A stretch of DNA of 64,000 nt from positions 1 to 64,000 of the forward strand of contig JANPWX010000062.1 of the NCBI GenBank assembly GCA_024734555.1. Direction: 5' to 3'. Of this stretch, positions 1 to 11,368 are shown in pieces (the first letter of the stretch is position 1; each line of letters opens with the position of its first letter). The position numbers and the translations under genes were made by a program. The DNA is from Trochalopteron elliotii. Taxonomy: Eukaryota > Chordata > Aves > Passeriformes > Leiothrichidae. The notes beneath the pieces were generated by a model. That model ran no database searches and was not told where the DNA came from. It saw nothing but the letters and a program-made list of their open reading frames with translations.

Positions 1-160
1 AGAAAAACCAAAAAATCAAAACCCCTACAAACAAACAAAAAAAGAAAACAAAAAAATCAAATAACCAATGAAACCCCCAGAAAACAAAACAAAACAAAAC
101 CAGAAACCAAAAAACCCCAAAAACAAACAAACAAAAGCAACCCCCAAAAGACAATAACAA
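1..160. repeat. A/C-rich low-complexity sequence
   Basis: Almost pure A with scattered C (CAAA, AAAAC and AAAACCCC words). No coding or LTR signature. It could be the decayed poly(A)-like tail of a retroelement lying upstream of the window, or a degenerate CAAA/AAAAC microsatellite. The group-B LTR-like sequence begins shortly after it. Confidence 0.8.
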
Positions 161-199
161 AGGCAAAGTGTGAAAAACACTTCCTCTAGGCAGCAATAT

Positions 200-480
200 C
201 ACAGTATAAGGAAGGGAAGGAGGTGTTTCAGGTATTGGAACAGAGCTTGCCCTACAATTTGTGGAGACAAGCATTTCAGAGCCGACATTGCAGTCCATGG
301 AGGGAAGACCATGGACCACCCATACTGGAACAGGCCAGGAGTGTAAGAAGGAAGAAGTGGCAGAAAGAAACTTCTATGGACAGGCCATGAATTCCCAATC
401 CTCCTTCCCTGCTTTACAGATGTTTGGAGGAGAACAGAGAGGCATTGGGAGTTTAGGAATGATGTTACTTGAGGAGTTAT
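200..480 (+). mobile_element. Group-B LTR fragment (passerine ERV-like), degraded
   Basis: The stretch around 292-372 (CCATGG words, a GGAACAGG/GGAGCAGG word, then a purine-rich AAGAAGGAAGAAGTGGCAG segment) aligns by eye with 17549-17620 of the better preserved copy at 17237-17963, in the same orientation. Both ends are lost and there is no target-site duplication. The 100-residue open frame at 261-563 lies inside it and shows no protein family. The family assignment comes from within-window similarity; the element ends are guesses. Confidence 0.5.
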
Positions 481-1407
481 CTCCTTGTTTTGGTCTAGAT
501 CTTTCTAGGCTGTCTTTAGCAAGAAATAATCGAACATATAATATATGGACATATTATATATAGTATTTCCACTTCATTTGAACTACTTAAATGGTCATTG
601 AGGTAAATAGAGAGTCCCTGATTAACTTCATGAGATCAATTCTACAGCTCAGCAGTTTTCTTCTGAAAGATCAGCTTTGATTGAAACATAAGATTTGCCT
701 ACTCTTATTCTAGAAAAAAAAGCTGTTCTGAGTTTAAGATCCATGTTCTAAAACTGTCATTCCACTAAAAATTATAGATTTCAGATCATCAGAAATGCAA
801 CTGTGAAAACAAGAGTGATAAAATATTTTGCATTAGATTAAACAACAGTTTTATATATGGAAATGTAGAGACATACTATTCCTTTAATTTCTGTCTATAC
901 AGAAAGGAATTTACACTTTAAATTTTCACAGTTTACTCGTGTCTCAGTTTTACAAACCTGCCATTCTGCTTATTAATTCCAACAGAGGAATTAGGTGTGT
1001 AAAAATTAGTTGTAACTGGTGAGAGTTATTTCATAGTTATTTCGTTATTCATAGAGACTCAAGCACCCTAATATCTTAAGTTGGCAATATTGATTAAACA
1101 ATACATTGAACTTTGGCCCAGTATAGTTTTGAGTGGTTAAGCCTTCAGAACACAACCTCCAATAAATTTTACATAATATAAATTAAGATTTCATAAAATA
1201 TATACAAACCTATGTAAAAATCCATATTTGCAGAGTGCTATAAGTAGTTCTTAATCAACAGATTATTTAGTTGGGGTTAGCAAGGGTTTGCATTTGAAGA
1301 AGAAGTGTGCAAGGAAGACACTTTCATTCAGTAACGAAATGGTGAAATAAAGAGTAGGATTATTAAGATTGCAGATGACAATAGTCTAGGAAAGAGAACA
1401 AACAATA
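481..1407. other. AT-rich unique sequence, nothing coding
   Basis: No ORF, repeat or RNA signature. The only local structure is a 9-bp perfect inverted repeat at 536-559 (TATAATAT core, 6-base loop), which is expected by chance in DNA this AT-rich. Confidence 0.6.
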
Positions 1408-1653
1408 GCTGATGTCAAAGCTTCTCTCAATGATTTTTAAGCAGTCTTGGCCTGGAGAAGTCCCAGTTGACTGGAAGGTGGTGAATGTTGTCCCAGTTTT
1501 TAAGAAGGGCAAGAAAAAGGACCCCAGAAACTACAGGCCTGCCGGTCTCACTTCAGTGCCTGGTATAATTATGGAGAAGATTTTTAGGGGGAGTTTTGAA
1601 AGACACCTGAAAGACAACACAGTCATTTGCCACAGCCAGAACAGCTTCGTGAG
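1408..1653 (+). mobile_element. CR1 LINE fragment, reverse-transcriptase region
   Basis: Forward translation from about 1412 gives a recognisable piece of the CR1 ORF2 reverse transcriptase: the block VPVDWKVVNVVPVFKKG is followed by DPRNYRPAGLTSVPG. This corresponds to the fingers/palm start of the CR1 polymerase. The match stops abruptly at about 1653, where sequence of the opposite orientation begins. Both the 5' part of the LINE and its 3' end are missing, so this is a dead fragment and not a host gene. Confidence 0.88.
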
Positions 1654-2335
1654 ACTTACTAAAATCCAGAAAAGCTGCATCCACTGCCTTCCCTCCATCT
1701 ACTAGGTAGGTGGTCTTATCACAGAAGGATATCAAGTTAGTTAAACAGGACTTATCCTTTGTGAACATGGGTTGACTAGCCTTGTTGGTTCCATTGTTCT
1801 TTAAATATCTTTCAGTAGTACTCAGTTCAATCTTCTCTATAATTTTTCCAGGAACTGAGATTACACCACCAGGTCTGTAGTTCCCTGTGCCCTTTTTGTA
1901 GATTGAAATAACATTGACTAGCTTCCAATCAGCAAGAACCTGCACAGACTCTCGAGACCTTTGGTATGTGGTCAGTACAGGTCCTGCTCTAACATTCTCT
2001 AGCTCCATCAGTACTCTGGGGTGAATCCCGTCAGGCCTTGTGGACTTGTCATCATTCAGTTGATACAGCTGGTTCCTTAGAATTTCAGGGTCCACCAATG
2101 AAAAGTCACTGTTCTCACACATGTATGTGGGGTCCACATACTCAGGTGACTGAGAAGCCCAAGGTCTATCAGTATTACTAAAGACTAGGGTGAAAATTCA
2201 TTGAATGCCTCCACTTCTTCATCCCTATTAATCAGATAACTATCTTGAACATCTTTAGATCTCCTCTTGCTATCAGGAACTAATTTAAGAAACCCTTGTT
2301 ATCTGAAACAACACTGGCCAGTGTTACAAACTGGT
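1654..2335 (-). mobile_element. CR1 LINE fragment, opposite orientation
   Basis: Reverse-strand translation between about 2137 and 1654 shows the same CR1 reverse-transcriptase blocks: DGIHPRVL, then DWKLVNVISIYKKG, then GNYRPGGVISVPGKIIEKI, then KSCLTNLISF and VDAAFLDFSK. Upstream on this strand (to about 2335) the DNKGF and KRRSKD-like words suit the linker before the CR1 polymerase, but with frame breaks. It repeats the polymerase segment already present at 1408-1653, so the two are separate copies rather than one folded LINE. Confidence 0.85.
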
Positions 2336-2571
2336 TTAATCACAGAGGAGTAAAGAGAATTAACTCTGTGAATAAAACAGAAAGAACTTTGAAGGTTCAA
2401 AATGTTCCCCAAAAACTGAGATAAAAATTAAATTAGATTAAATGTTGATGTCAAAAAATTGATATATTTTTATTTAATATTAAAAGAAGCAAAGAGGAAG
2501 AGAAGTAGAGAAAAGTCAGAAAGAGCAAAGGTTACTTTAAAAAGCATAGTCACCACCCACTGTGCTACCTT
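2336..2571. other. AT-rich spacer with purine-rich run
   Basis: Unique-looking sequence. 2482-2531 is strongly purine-rich (AAGAGGAAGAGAAG-like). Nothing else supported. Confidence 0.4.
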
Positions 2572-3110
2572 TGTTGCTGATCAGACAGGGGGCTGGGATG
2601 GGGGAATGAGCGAAGCAGGTTTTTCCTTTTTTTTTTCCCTGAGTTTGAAGCGTCCTATCTGCCCTCTCCGATCTCGGGAACAGTTTGGCTGGGATGCAGC
2701 AGCCCATCCCCCGAGGTGCAGGTGCAGTCCGCGGTGGCTGCGGCCGAACCTCGGGCCGGCCGTGGTGATTTCAGTCCCAGGACTCCGGACCGGGGGGTTG
2801 GTTCTCCCCAAGCGGGCGGTGCCGGCTCCCTGAGGCTCAGGGTGTCTCGCAACAGGCGATAGTGGTGGTGGAGGGAAGGCAAAGGTCAGGGATTCCGCCC
2901 GTCGCTTTCCCCTCCAAACTTTGCACAACTTTCACCTTCTTTTTTATGGCCCTTGAGCCGGGCTACTCACAGTCCATCCCGAACAAAGCTTTTGGGTATT
3001 CAAGGGTGATTATCATAGGCAGACATAACATTGAAGCACTTTTTGAAGCCGCTCTCTTTTTACCAAGTTCTTACAGCCAGTTCGAACTCTAACTGAGCTT
3101 TGGCTTTTCA
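2572..3110. other. CpG-rich block: LTR or orphan CpG island
   Basis: Roughly 2680-2900 is far richer in G, C and CpG than anything nearby (CCGCGG, GGCCGG, CGGGCGG words), and a moderately GC-rich shoulder extends to about 3110. On the reverse strand a CCATAAAAAAG word at about 2941-2951 could be a weak TATA element facing into the GC-rich part, the order expected of a retroviral LTR on the minus strand. I could not find matching short direct repeats at plausible ends, so I cannot prove an LTR. The alternative is an orphan CpG island or an unannotated promoter. Overlapping open frames on both strands here look like products of stop-poor GC-rich sequence. Confidence 0.45.
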
Positions 3111-4699
3111 TGTCTTCTCCCTGCTTGTAAGAACCATAACACTGTAATCTTCCCGCAAAGCCTGATCACTCTTCTAGAAATCATACAATTTCTTTTTCCT
3201 CTTGAGCTTCACAAGGAGTTTAGCCTTGTTTAGCTCTGCTAGTCTTCTCTTCTGCTTGCTGGATTTATGACACAGTTACATTGCCTTCGCTCTAATTTCT
3301 GAAAATAGAGCTAAATGCTATCAAACTATCAAACCTCTCCCATACTTATGGTGCAACAGTGTTGTTGAGGAGATGTTGGAAATGAGTCAACAAAAGGATC
3401 CCGTTAGTTTATTGTTCACCTAAAGACCAATAAAATTATTTTTCTGTTCTATTAGTCACTGGTAAGAAATCAATAGGTATTTTCTTCAAGTTCAAGACAG
3501 ATGCAATATTTAAAGATCAGTAAAAAACCCCATGAGTGTAATTTAAAAGAGTTGGAGGTAGGGAAACCAGAGAGGTGATATGGTGAGGTATTTCCTAGGT
3601 TACTGCTTCCCTGAGTGTAAGTTATAGCCGTTATAATCAAAGGGTCTGGAAACAGAAGTATCAATTAAAACATTTTTAAGAATTTTTTTTTCCCTTCTTA
3701 GTTTTCAGTGAAGAAATCTGTGAAAAATACTAAACCTTCTTTGGTTTGGTCAAAGAAGATAATGTATGTACTGTTCTGCAAACAGAATAGGACATCACAA
3801 AATAATAGACCACACAATTAAAGCATTAAATTGTAAATTCCTGAGAGACAAGGAGGGAATGTTGTGCCAAATTTTGTCTCAATGTATTATAGTCATCTAA
3901 AAATCCAAGTTAAAAAATTATTAACTGATTCACCCTCCAGGCACAGCAGATGAAAACATTCTGATCCTGATTTGTTACCTAGAAGACAGCTGATTACTTT
4001 GCTTTCTCAACTCATTTTGGTTTTTTATTACACGCTGCCATGGTCAACTTCTGAAGTTTCATTTGTTCTATTCTAAGAACTCTTTTGATTGCTGAAAAGA
4101 CTCATTTTTCTTTGGCAGTGTGTTAATTGAGGTTGACAGACATAGCTGTGGTTCATCTTACACTTACAAACACCATAGCTTGACTATATTTATACTTACT
4201 CAGAGGTATAGAAATATTTATCATTATGTCTGATACACTAGACTTTGTTTTAAAAAGTGAAAGAACATCTATGCTCAGATTCCAAATGAACACATCACTT
4301 ACCAAATTGCCTTCTGTCTAGACAGAGCTTTTTATTGACCCAATATGTGTGAAGGCTCAAACTTGAAATGTAGCTTTACTGAATCTTGGTTTCAGGTTTT
4401 CTATTGTTTTTTAATTATTATTTTTTTAATCAGACAAAAAAAAAAAAAAAAAGGATAAAACCCCAACCAGTTAATCAAACCCAAAAGCCTAAACCCAGTT
4501 TCTTTGCCTCAATTAATACTAACAAGCTATGTGGACTAATGCATTTTTCTCAAATGAAAGTTATTACAATCCAGCTTTTATCTAACTTCCTGTCAAAATC
4601 TCTTCACTATCCAACAGGCAGGTGCCCAGGTTAGCTTAGTCCTGTCATAAGCTCAGCATCCTCAGAAAAGCCAGATAACTGTGCTTTCCTCCCTGTTAT
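3111..4699. other. AT-rich unique sequence
   Basis: No gene or identifiable transposon. Contains an A-run at 4436-4452. About 3960-4180 has mixed composition and could be conserved non-coding DNA, but nothing in the sequence proves it. Confidence 0.5.
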
Positions 4700-5060
4700 C
4701 CATTTTAGAATATTGCTAGCATCTGCTTCTGTAGAAAATTATATGGATTTTGATAGCATTTAGCTCTATTTTCAGGTTATAAATGTGCTGGCATGTCTGT
4801 CATCATTCAGTGAGCAGTGACTGTTGGCAACAATAAATAGAGGAGAGACAGTACAATATAATTGTGATACAAAAGGATGAAGAGAAATTAATGGCACCTA
4901 AAGCTTCAAATTAAATGGCTCAAAATGAGGTATTAACAAAAAATGCTGCCTCTGCTAATTTCTGAGAACAAGCTGCAATTGCCGCTGTTTCTAACTGACG
5001 GGTGGAAATGATATCACATCTTTTTGGGAAGACTGCCTGTTGTACAGGTGTGATGGTGTG
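4700..5060. other. Candidate conserved non-coding element
   Basis: Repeat-free, mixed-composition block with several AT-core homeodomain-like words (TTAATGG, AAATTAAATGG, CTAATTTC) and no reading frame. The look resembles vertebrate conserved enhancers. This is an impression from composition and motif density only. Confidence 0.25.
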
Positions 5061-6852
5061 TACCAGGAAAAATGGTCCTGGGTCTCCCAGGTCCAAAACT
5101 AAGTTCTAAGTGTTCAAATTGTTAGTCTGAATTCCAGAAATCTGGTGAAGACAGGAACAAATGGGTGTGGAGTGGGGATGGGGAAAAGTAGAATCTACTC
5201 AGCACAATTTAGAAGTTGGGGGTTTTTTTCAGTATGAAAAAGTTATAATTCCAGGGTTGTCTGAGGATAAGCCACAGAAATGTTTTTCTGGAAGGATCAA
5301 GGAAAGAGAAAATTATGACTTCCAGTGAAAGTCAAAATAATTTTCTCATACAGAATCAGGCAGCTGATATTACATTCAAAATCTCATGTGCAAAACAGAA
5401 TATGTTGTGTATATGGAGTGAAGAATTTACTGTGTAATTAAACTCATAAAATCTAATCAAAATACAGCAGTTTATCAGTTACAGCAATACCAATACTCAT
5501 AGCCTAAATTAATACAGAAAAGCCACATAAGTAAAATTGTTATACATTACATTACCACTAACAGCCCTTTTTCTATGGTGTTATGCTCACCTCCCCAGTG
5601 TTTCTTTCCATCTTCATCAAATAAATTAGAAATGGAGGGGTTTATGACAAGTCAAAATGTGTTCCTTCTTCTCATTGGCTTCCCAGTTACTCAGGCTTTT
5701 TATTTTTGATCTCAAGAGTGGGTTTGTGTGGTGCTCAAGATTAAGCTTTCTGGTAATGACCAGTGACGGATGGCAGTGATTTGTGTTAATTGTTTGAGGT
5801 CTTTGGTATCTGCACTCTTCCAAAGCACATTTTAAGATCACACCTGCATTCATCTACAGCACATTTTATTCTGAGATCACAGACAGTTCAGTCCAGCCAG
5901 AACAATTATTTGGTTTTTTCTGCAAGGTAAAACTAAACTAAAATATATTTTGCAGCTAGCTGAGAGTTAAAACTAATTAAAATCAGCTGAGGACAAGTCA
6001 AGCTAAAAGAAGTCCTGAACCTGTGCTGTCAGGTCAATGTAAAGCCTATGAGCTTGATGGGGCTGCACAGGCAATTGTAATAACTAAGGCTGGAAGAAAC
6101 TTGGTATACTCAAAAATATGAGGCAATATGTTTACCAGTCTTCAGGCATGTGATCTGTAGAATTTGCCTGTGTCCTAATGAGTAGGACAAATAAGTGTCC
6201 AATGCAAAATGTTTGATCACAGATTTAGACTAGTAGGATCAAAATAATTCATGAAATTGATTTCAGAATATTACCTGAATCCAACTTGCTGCTCAAAATG
6301 GGGTCAGATATGAGGTCAGACAAGGTCAGTTGAGATTTTATCCAGTTTAGAATGCAATATACAGAATGGGATATATAAAGTCATACAGCCATTAGGGTAG
6401 AAAGCATCTAAAATATTTACAATTAATTACCCTTTGAAAGCGTCTGTCTTTCATGATTATGGGAAAAACTTAGATATTAACTGAGTCTAGATGCTCAACC
6501 TTTTCAGTTTAAGATGAGGACCAACTTCTGCAGATACTTTTTTTGTCTTCTCATTTAGCACTTTATTTATGTCTTCTGAAAAACAATTTGTTAAATCAAT
6601 GTTTCCCAAAAAGCAATTTTTCTCATTCGCACCTATACCACAAAAGTACAGATCCTCTTGGCATGCTGTCACATGCTCCATATGCATCAAGTTCATCATT
6701 CAATTGTTGCACAATTTGCTTATTCATTTGCTTCTAATTTTCGATCAGAATACAATCATCCTCTCCATCTCTGGGCATCACCACATCATTTAATCTCAAA
6801 ATTTGCCTTTATATTTCCTTATCTAGGCTGGTTTTTGCATTATAACTAAAAC
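5061..6852. other. AT-rich unique sequence
   Basis: No gene, LTR or CR1 piece recognised. Short open frames here (for example 5626-5853 and 6487-6793) overlap one another on both strands and lack any family resemblance. Confidence 0.5.
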
Positions 6853-6857
6853 TCAAT
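6853..6857 (+). repeat. Left target-site duplication TCAAT of LTR D1
   Basis: TCAAT at 6853-6857 matches TCAAT at 7557-7561 exactly. Together with TG/CA termini this fixes both ends of the inserted LTR. Confidence 0.85.
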
Positions 6858-7556
6858 TGTCCTAGGGTGACTATAATACCTGTATCCCCACATCGTCTGT
6901 TCTGTGTTCTGTACCTTTAAGACTGGTTCTGAGAATGAGCAGGGAAAGAAGAAGCACGTTTTGAAGAAGAAGAAGAAGTTTGTTTTGAAAAACAGTGTTC
7001 ACTCCTCAGGATCTTCTCTCATCCTTGGGACTGCGTGGTTTTTTTTTTTTTTCCTTTGTCGGATGCACGGAGGGCAGCCAGAGAGAGTTTTTCCTTCCTT
7101 TTGTTAGTCTAGCTAGCTGAGGCAAAGAAGCATTCCTGGACTGTTTGTTTTTTTCCCTTTTTTTTCTTGGGACTGTTTAAATCTGCTCTGGACTGAAAAA
7201 ACCCAGAAGAGCACCGGGATCTTGCGCCTGTGGCCCACCGGGCCGGGACTCGGCATTTTCCAGCACCGAAGGGACTGATAAAGAGACTGAGGGAGCGAAG
7301 TTAACTCCTGGCATGGACTCTCAGTTTTGCCATCTCTCTTTGGAGCAGTGAGAGGTTTTACTGTTTCATATTATTATTATTATTATTCATTCTTTATACT
7401 TGTGGGTATTTTGTTTGTTAAATAAATAGTTTTTTCCACTTTTTCTCTGAGGGAGTTCTTTTCCCAGACTGGCTAGGGGGAGGGGCTGTTTGGATTTGCT
7501 TTCCAGAGGAACACCATTTCGGAGGGTTCCTCCCAAATTTGCCCTAAACCAGGACA
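6858..7556 (+). mobile_element. Complete solo LTR, group D copy 1
   Basis: 699-bp element beginning TGTCCTAGGGTG and ending AAACCAGGACA. The terminal inverted repeat (TGTCCT...AGGACA) and 5-bp duplication TCAAT are those of an ERV LTR; 5-bp duplications are usual for ERVL and some other classes. An AATAAA poly(A) signal at 7421-7426, about 130 bp before the 3' end, sets the plus orientation. A short (ATT)6 lies at 7370-7387 and a GC-rich segment with GGGCCGGG words near 7220-7255. No internal retroviral sequence or second LTR adjoins it, so it is a solo LTR from recombination. The reverse complement of 15240-15964 is the same family, recognisable over its whole length. Confidence 0.88.
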
Positions 7557-7561
7557 TCAAT
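7557..7561 (+). repeat. Right target-site duplication TCAAT of LTR D1
   Basis: Direct copy of 6853-6857. Confidence 0.85.
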
Positions 7562-8344
7562 TTAAAAGATACTGTTCATGTGTAAAATGCAAAAAATCCA
7601 AAAGCATGTTGAATTTCTCTTAAGTGAACCTTTCCAGAAAATCTTGAAGAAATGGCACCAAGCCTTTCTGGTGTGCATTAGATTTTTCTTCCATTAGGAG
7701 GATTATATATCTGAGATTCTTAAAGATCTTGCAGGACAGAAGCTCTGTAAATTTTTTTTTTTTGGTAGTCTTGCATAATAAATTTATTCATTTACCACTT
7801 AAATTCAAAAAACAGATTGATTTTTTTTTAATGGAAGTTGAAATGGTAACAGCAACAATAAGAGTATTAGCACACAGTAGTTTACTTGTGCACACTAAAT
7901 ATTGACTGTGAGAAACACAAACCCCAGATTTTTTAAACAATTTTCCAGAGTAGTAGACAACTCATCTTGACAGACTAAAAAGTACTCAGTACTATCCACA
8001 GTGTACTTTCCAAAAAACATTATAGCAAATTGAAGACACAGTTTCACTGCTGTTCCAGAAGAGGCAAAATAACATTTAATGATTTCTCATGCTCCTGTGA
8101 AATACAACTTCACTATTGATTATTCTGAGACAAGCAGATTTCTACATGGAATAGATCATGGTTCAGTTGTGTATCAGATAACTAGGAGAACAGATTTAAA
8201 CAATAATACTTTGCTTATTTCTACAGTATTTTCTGCTTAATCAAGGTGATTTTGTAATTTTTAGTTCTCCTGAATAAGTTGTTGAGACAATGAAGAACAC
8301 ACAGAGTAACTACGCACAGATTATTCCCCAGATGAACCTCATGG
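7562..8344. other. AT-rich unique sequence
   Basis: T-run at about 7751-7763. No gene or repeat recognised. Confidence 0.5.
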
Positions 8345-8899
8345 CCTACATAACTTAGATATGCATGATGATTTGACCCTCAGCAGCAGCAAAACACCAG
8401 CCTGCCTTTCACTCACTCACTCACCCACTCACCCACTCACCCACTCACCTCAGCCTGGGAATGGGAAGAAAAATAGACAAAATGAGAACAGACTCATGCA
8501 TCAAGGTAATGCCAGTTTAATTACACACGAAAAAAGCTGCAAACACTGATAAAATATGGAATTAATTTACTACTTTCCATAAGACAGATGCTTACCCATT
8601 TCAAGGAAAGCAGGCCTTTACCACATGTTATTTGAGAAGACAAACACCATTGCAAACACATTAATTCCTCCCACCGTTCTTCATTCATTCCACCAGCTTT
8701 TACTACTTAATGTGATATGGCATCGACTATCCCTTTGGTCAGCCCAGGTCAGCTGTGCTGGCTGTGTCCCACCTCAGTCTCTTGCCAACATCTAGTCAAC
8801 TCACTTTATGGGAATGGAGTGGGGGAGAAGAGAGACAGAGGAAGTATTGATGATGTGCAAGTACTGTTAAGCAGTAGCCAAATCTATGGTGTGTTATCA
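8345..8899 (-). mobile_element. Group-A LTR (ERVL-like), truncated
   Basis: Sequence around 8560-8660 (GGCCTTTACCACATG, GAGAAGACAAACACC) and 8715-8770 (ATATGGCATCGACTATCCC, then TTTGGTCAGCCCAGGTCAGC, then GGCTGTGTCCC) resembles a very common bird LTR that I recall being read on the minus strand. A CACT/CACC microsatellite sits inside its left part. The resemblance stops at about 8899, where sequence shared with the group-B LTRs begins. Family identity is from memory and the left boundary is approximate. Confidence 0.5.
8410..8451. repeat. CACT/CACC tetranucleotide microsatellite
   Basis: About ten 4-bp units: three CACT-type units, then alternating CACC and CACT units, ending CACCTC. It lies in the left part of the group-A LTR-like sequence. 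Confidence 0.9.
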
Positions 8900-9815
8900 G
8901 ACTTGAATTTGGGATATTACTTGAATTTATTACTAAAAAAATAAGAGCAAGATAATGAGAAGTAAAACAAATGTGAAAAACACCTTCTCCCCACCTCTCC
9001 CTCCTTCCTGAGCAATTCTTCCTCCCCCACTGGATCAGGAAAAAAGGGAATGTGTATTACAGTCAGTTCATCATAAGTTATTTCTCCCTCTGCTCAGGGA
9101 GAGGAGTCATTCTTCTGCTGCACCATGGTATCTGTCCCATGCTGTGGGAATCAGGTCTCCATCATCTTCTCCATTATGTGTCCATCCCACAGGCAACAGC
9201 TCACCATGAACTGCTGCAGCCTGGGTCACTCTTCCACATGGTGCAGTCCTTCAGGCACAGCCTGCTCCAGTGTGGGTCCTCCATGGAGTCACAAGTCCTA
9301 CAGAGAAACCTGCTCCCTCATGGCCTCCTCTCTCCATGGGTCTGTAGATCCCTGCCAGGAGCCTGCTCCAGGACAAGTCTCCCATGGAGTCACACAGACT
9401 CCTCTCAGGCATCCACTTTCTCCAGACTGGGTCTTCTCCTTGGTCTGCAGATGGATCTCTGCATTCCTGTGATCCTTCACGGGCTGCAGGAGAATCTCAA
9501 CTCCGGTGCCTGGAGCGCCTTCTGCCCCTCCTGCTCCACTGACCTGGGTGTCTGCGCAGTTGTTCCTCTCACATGTTCTCACCCTGCTCTTCTCTGGCTG
9601 CAATTATATTTGTGCAGTAGCTTTTATTTTCCTCTTAAATATATTATCACAGAGCTTTTACCAACATTTCTAATTGGCCCGGCCTTGGCCAGCAGCATAC
9701 CTGTCTTGGACCTGATTGGCATTGGCTCTGATGGATGAAACTTCTAGGAGCTTCTTACAGGAGAAGCCCCTGTAGCCCTCCTGCTACCAAAACCTGGCCA
9801 CACAAACCCAGTGCA
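8900..9815 (-). mobile_element. Group-B LTR, 5' complete, 3' truncated
   Basis: Same family and orientation as the delimited copy at 61906-62748. Shared landmarks from left to right are an ACTTG...TTTATT...AAATTAA-like segment (8900-8945), a region of repeated CTCCATGG/GCTGCAG words (9120-9500), and the block ending CTACCAAAACCTGGCC...CCCAGTGCA (to 9815). On the minus strand the U3 start is at 9815, and a TATATTTAAG word on that strand at about 9636-9645 is a plausible promoter TATA element. The last part of the LTR, present at 61906-62060, is missing here; group-A sequence takes its place. A 228-codon frame on the plus strand (9052-9738) is antisense to the LTR and is not a gene. Confidence 0.7.
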
Positions 9816-11204
9816 CGGCACCATGCAGATAACTACAGAGAGTTTACTTCCTAACTTCATCCCAGCCAGAACCAGAATATGTTTACAGAGAACAGTCAAT
9901 AAGAGACTGGAACGCTAAACCTTTAGGCTTTTTTTTTTTACATCTGCATTCAGAACACTTGTTTTCTACTCAAATTAATTGATCTAAGTCTATCTTAAAA
10001 ACACCAGAAATTCCTTCTCATCTTGTAGACACATGAAAACCATCATTAGGTAATGAGAACATCTATAATATTATTAAGCAAGTGTTTCTTAAGGTTGTGC
10101 TCTTTGCACCCTTAAGCACATATTAATCTTGAGCTCTGAAGGAAAAAAGTAATATAATACAGTTACAGTTCATTAAGCAACCCTGATTTTAGTTTCCAGT
10201 ATGTTACTGACTTCAACATCACAAAGGCACAAGATTATTTACACTGGTCTTTCTGCCACTTGCAGTCCTGCATACTCTGCTTAAATAGCAACAGGGGAGA
10301 GAAACAGCATATTAACTATTTTAAAAATAATTTAATATATTATTTGACATTAATAGAGACTTCTATGTATATAGTGACAGCTCTCTAACCATTTGTAAAT
10401 CTAAAATATTTCTTGCACTAGTAGAAAACCCTTTCAAGATGTAAACTGAATTTGGTCTATAGTGATCATTGCACTACATCTCTTATCAAGGCATATAACG
10501 TGTAATATTTATGTTTTGTATTTTTTTCACATCTCACATGGAATCAAAACTACATAAGTTCTTTTATAATTAGATATATCCATTCAGATAATCCTCATGC
10601 TAAAAGTTGCAAAATATGAAAATTGTATGCTAGACTACGTAGCTTCTCAAGACCAGTGACATGCTTCCTATTAATTTCAAAATACAACTGCATAGAAGTA
10701 ATTCTAGCCTTCAACTATAAAGAATTATTTGGGGACATAACTTCTATGTCAATTGCAATGACAAGCTTGATCGTTCAATTGATCTGGACCTAGTCCTTCT
10801 ATGGCATATCTAAGTTGTCAGCTTCTTATAGAACTGAAATATTGCCACCAATGGGTGTCTTGACTCAGTAATAATGTCATGATGATATCATTAGGATTTT
10901 GTGGCTAAAATTACTTGAAACTAAAGCAAACAAACTATGTAATTATTTTGTTTAACTACTGATAAAGCTTCAAAACAAAAGTTCAGATTAAATTTTGATT
11001 CAAAAGACTAATGGCATTTTGGATGTGAATTAGGGCATCAGATCTCAGAATAAAAAATAAGGTTTAATTCAAGATACATTTCTAAAAACTTATGGTTTAA
11101 ACTTTTTGATAGTTCAATTTTAGTTTGACTTCCTGCCAGAGAGAATTGTTAACAATCCTTAAACATCTAAAAGTTTTTCACCAAGCTGTATATAAAGTGT
11201 AAGG
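9816..11204. other. AT-rich unique sequence
   Basis: No gene or recognised repeat. T-run at about 9931-9939. Confidence 0.5.
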
Positions 11205-11368
11205 ATATGCAGTGTCACTGGGGCTCCGTCTCTGAAGATGTTCAATCCTGGACATAGTATTCAGTTACATGCTCTGAGGAACCCTCCTTGATCAAGTAGA
11301 CCAGACTCAGTGATCCTCCAGCTGTCCCTCCCAGTCTTACCATTTTGTGATTCAGTGTTTCTGTGATA
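11205..11368 (+). mobile_element. CR1 LINE 3'-terminal fragment
   Basis: Matches the CR1 3' end in the plus sense: the GAAGATGTTCAATCCTGGACA segment (interrupted relative to consensus), then ...GACCAGACTCAGTGATCCTCCAG..., and a terminal TTTTGTGATTCAGTGTTTCTGTGAT that keeps the octamer-repeat tail typical of CR1. Heavily diverged, about 160 bp. Confidence 0.7.

Noticed and set aside
1412..2137. Reverse-transcriptase-like proteins on both strands
   Set aside because: They are CR1 LINE remnants, truncated and facing each other, not a retron, diversity-generating or host polymerase system.
8410..8451. CRISPR-like short repeats
   Set aside because: Simple CACT/CACC microsatellite with no spacers, in vertebrate DNA.
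9052..9738. 228-codon open frame, the longest in the window
   Set aside because: It is antisense to a group-B LTR, made of repeated CCATGG/GCTGCAG words, and has no domain.
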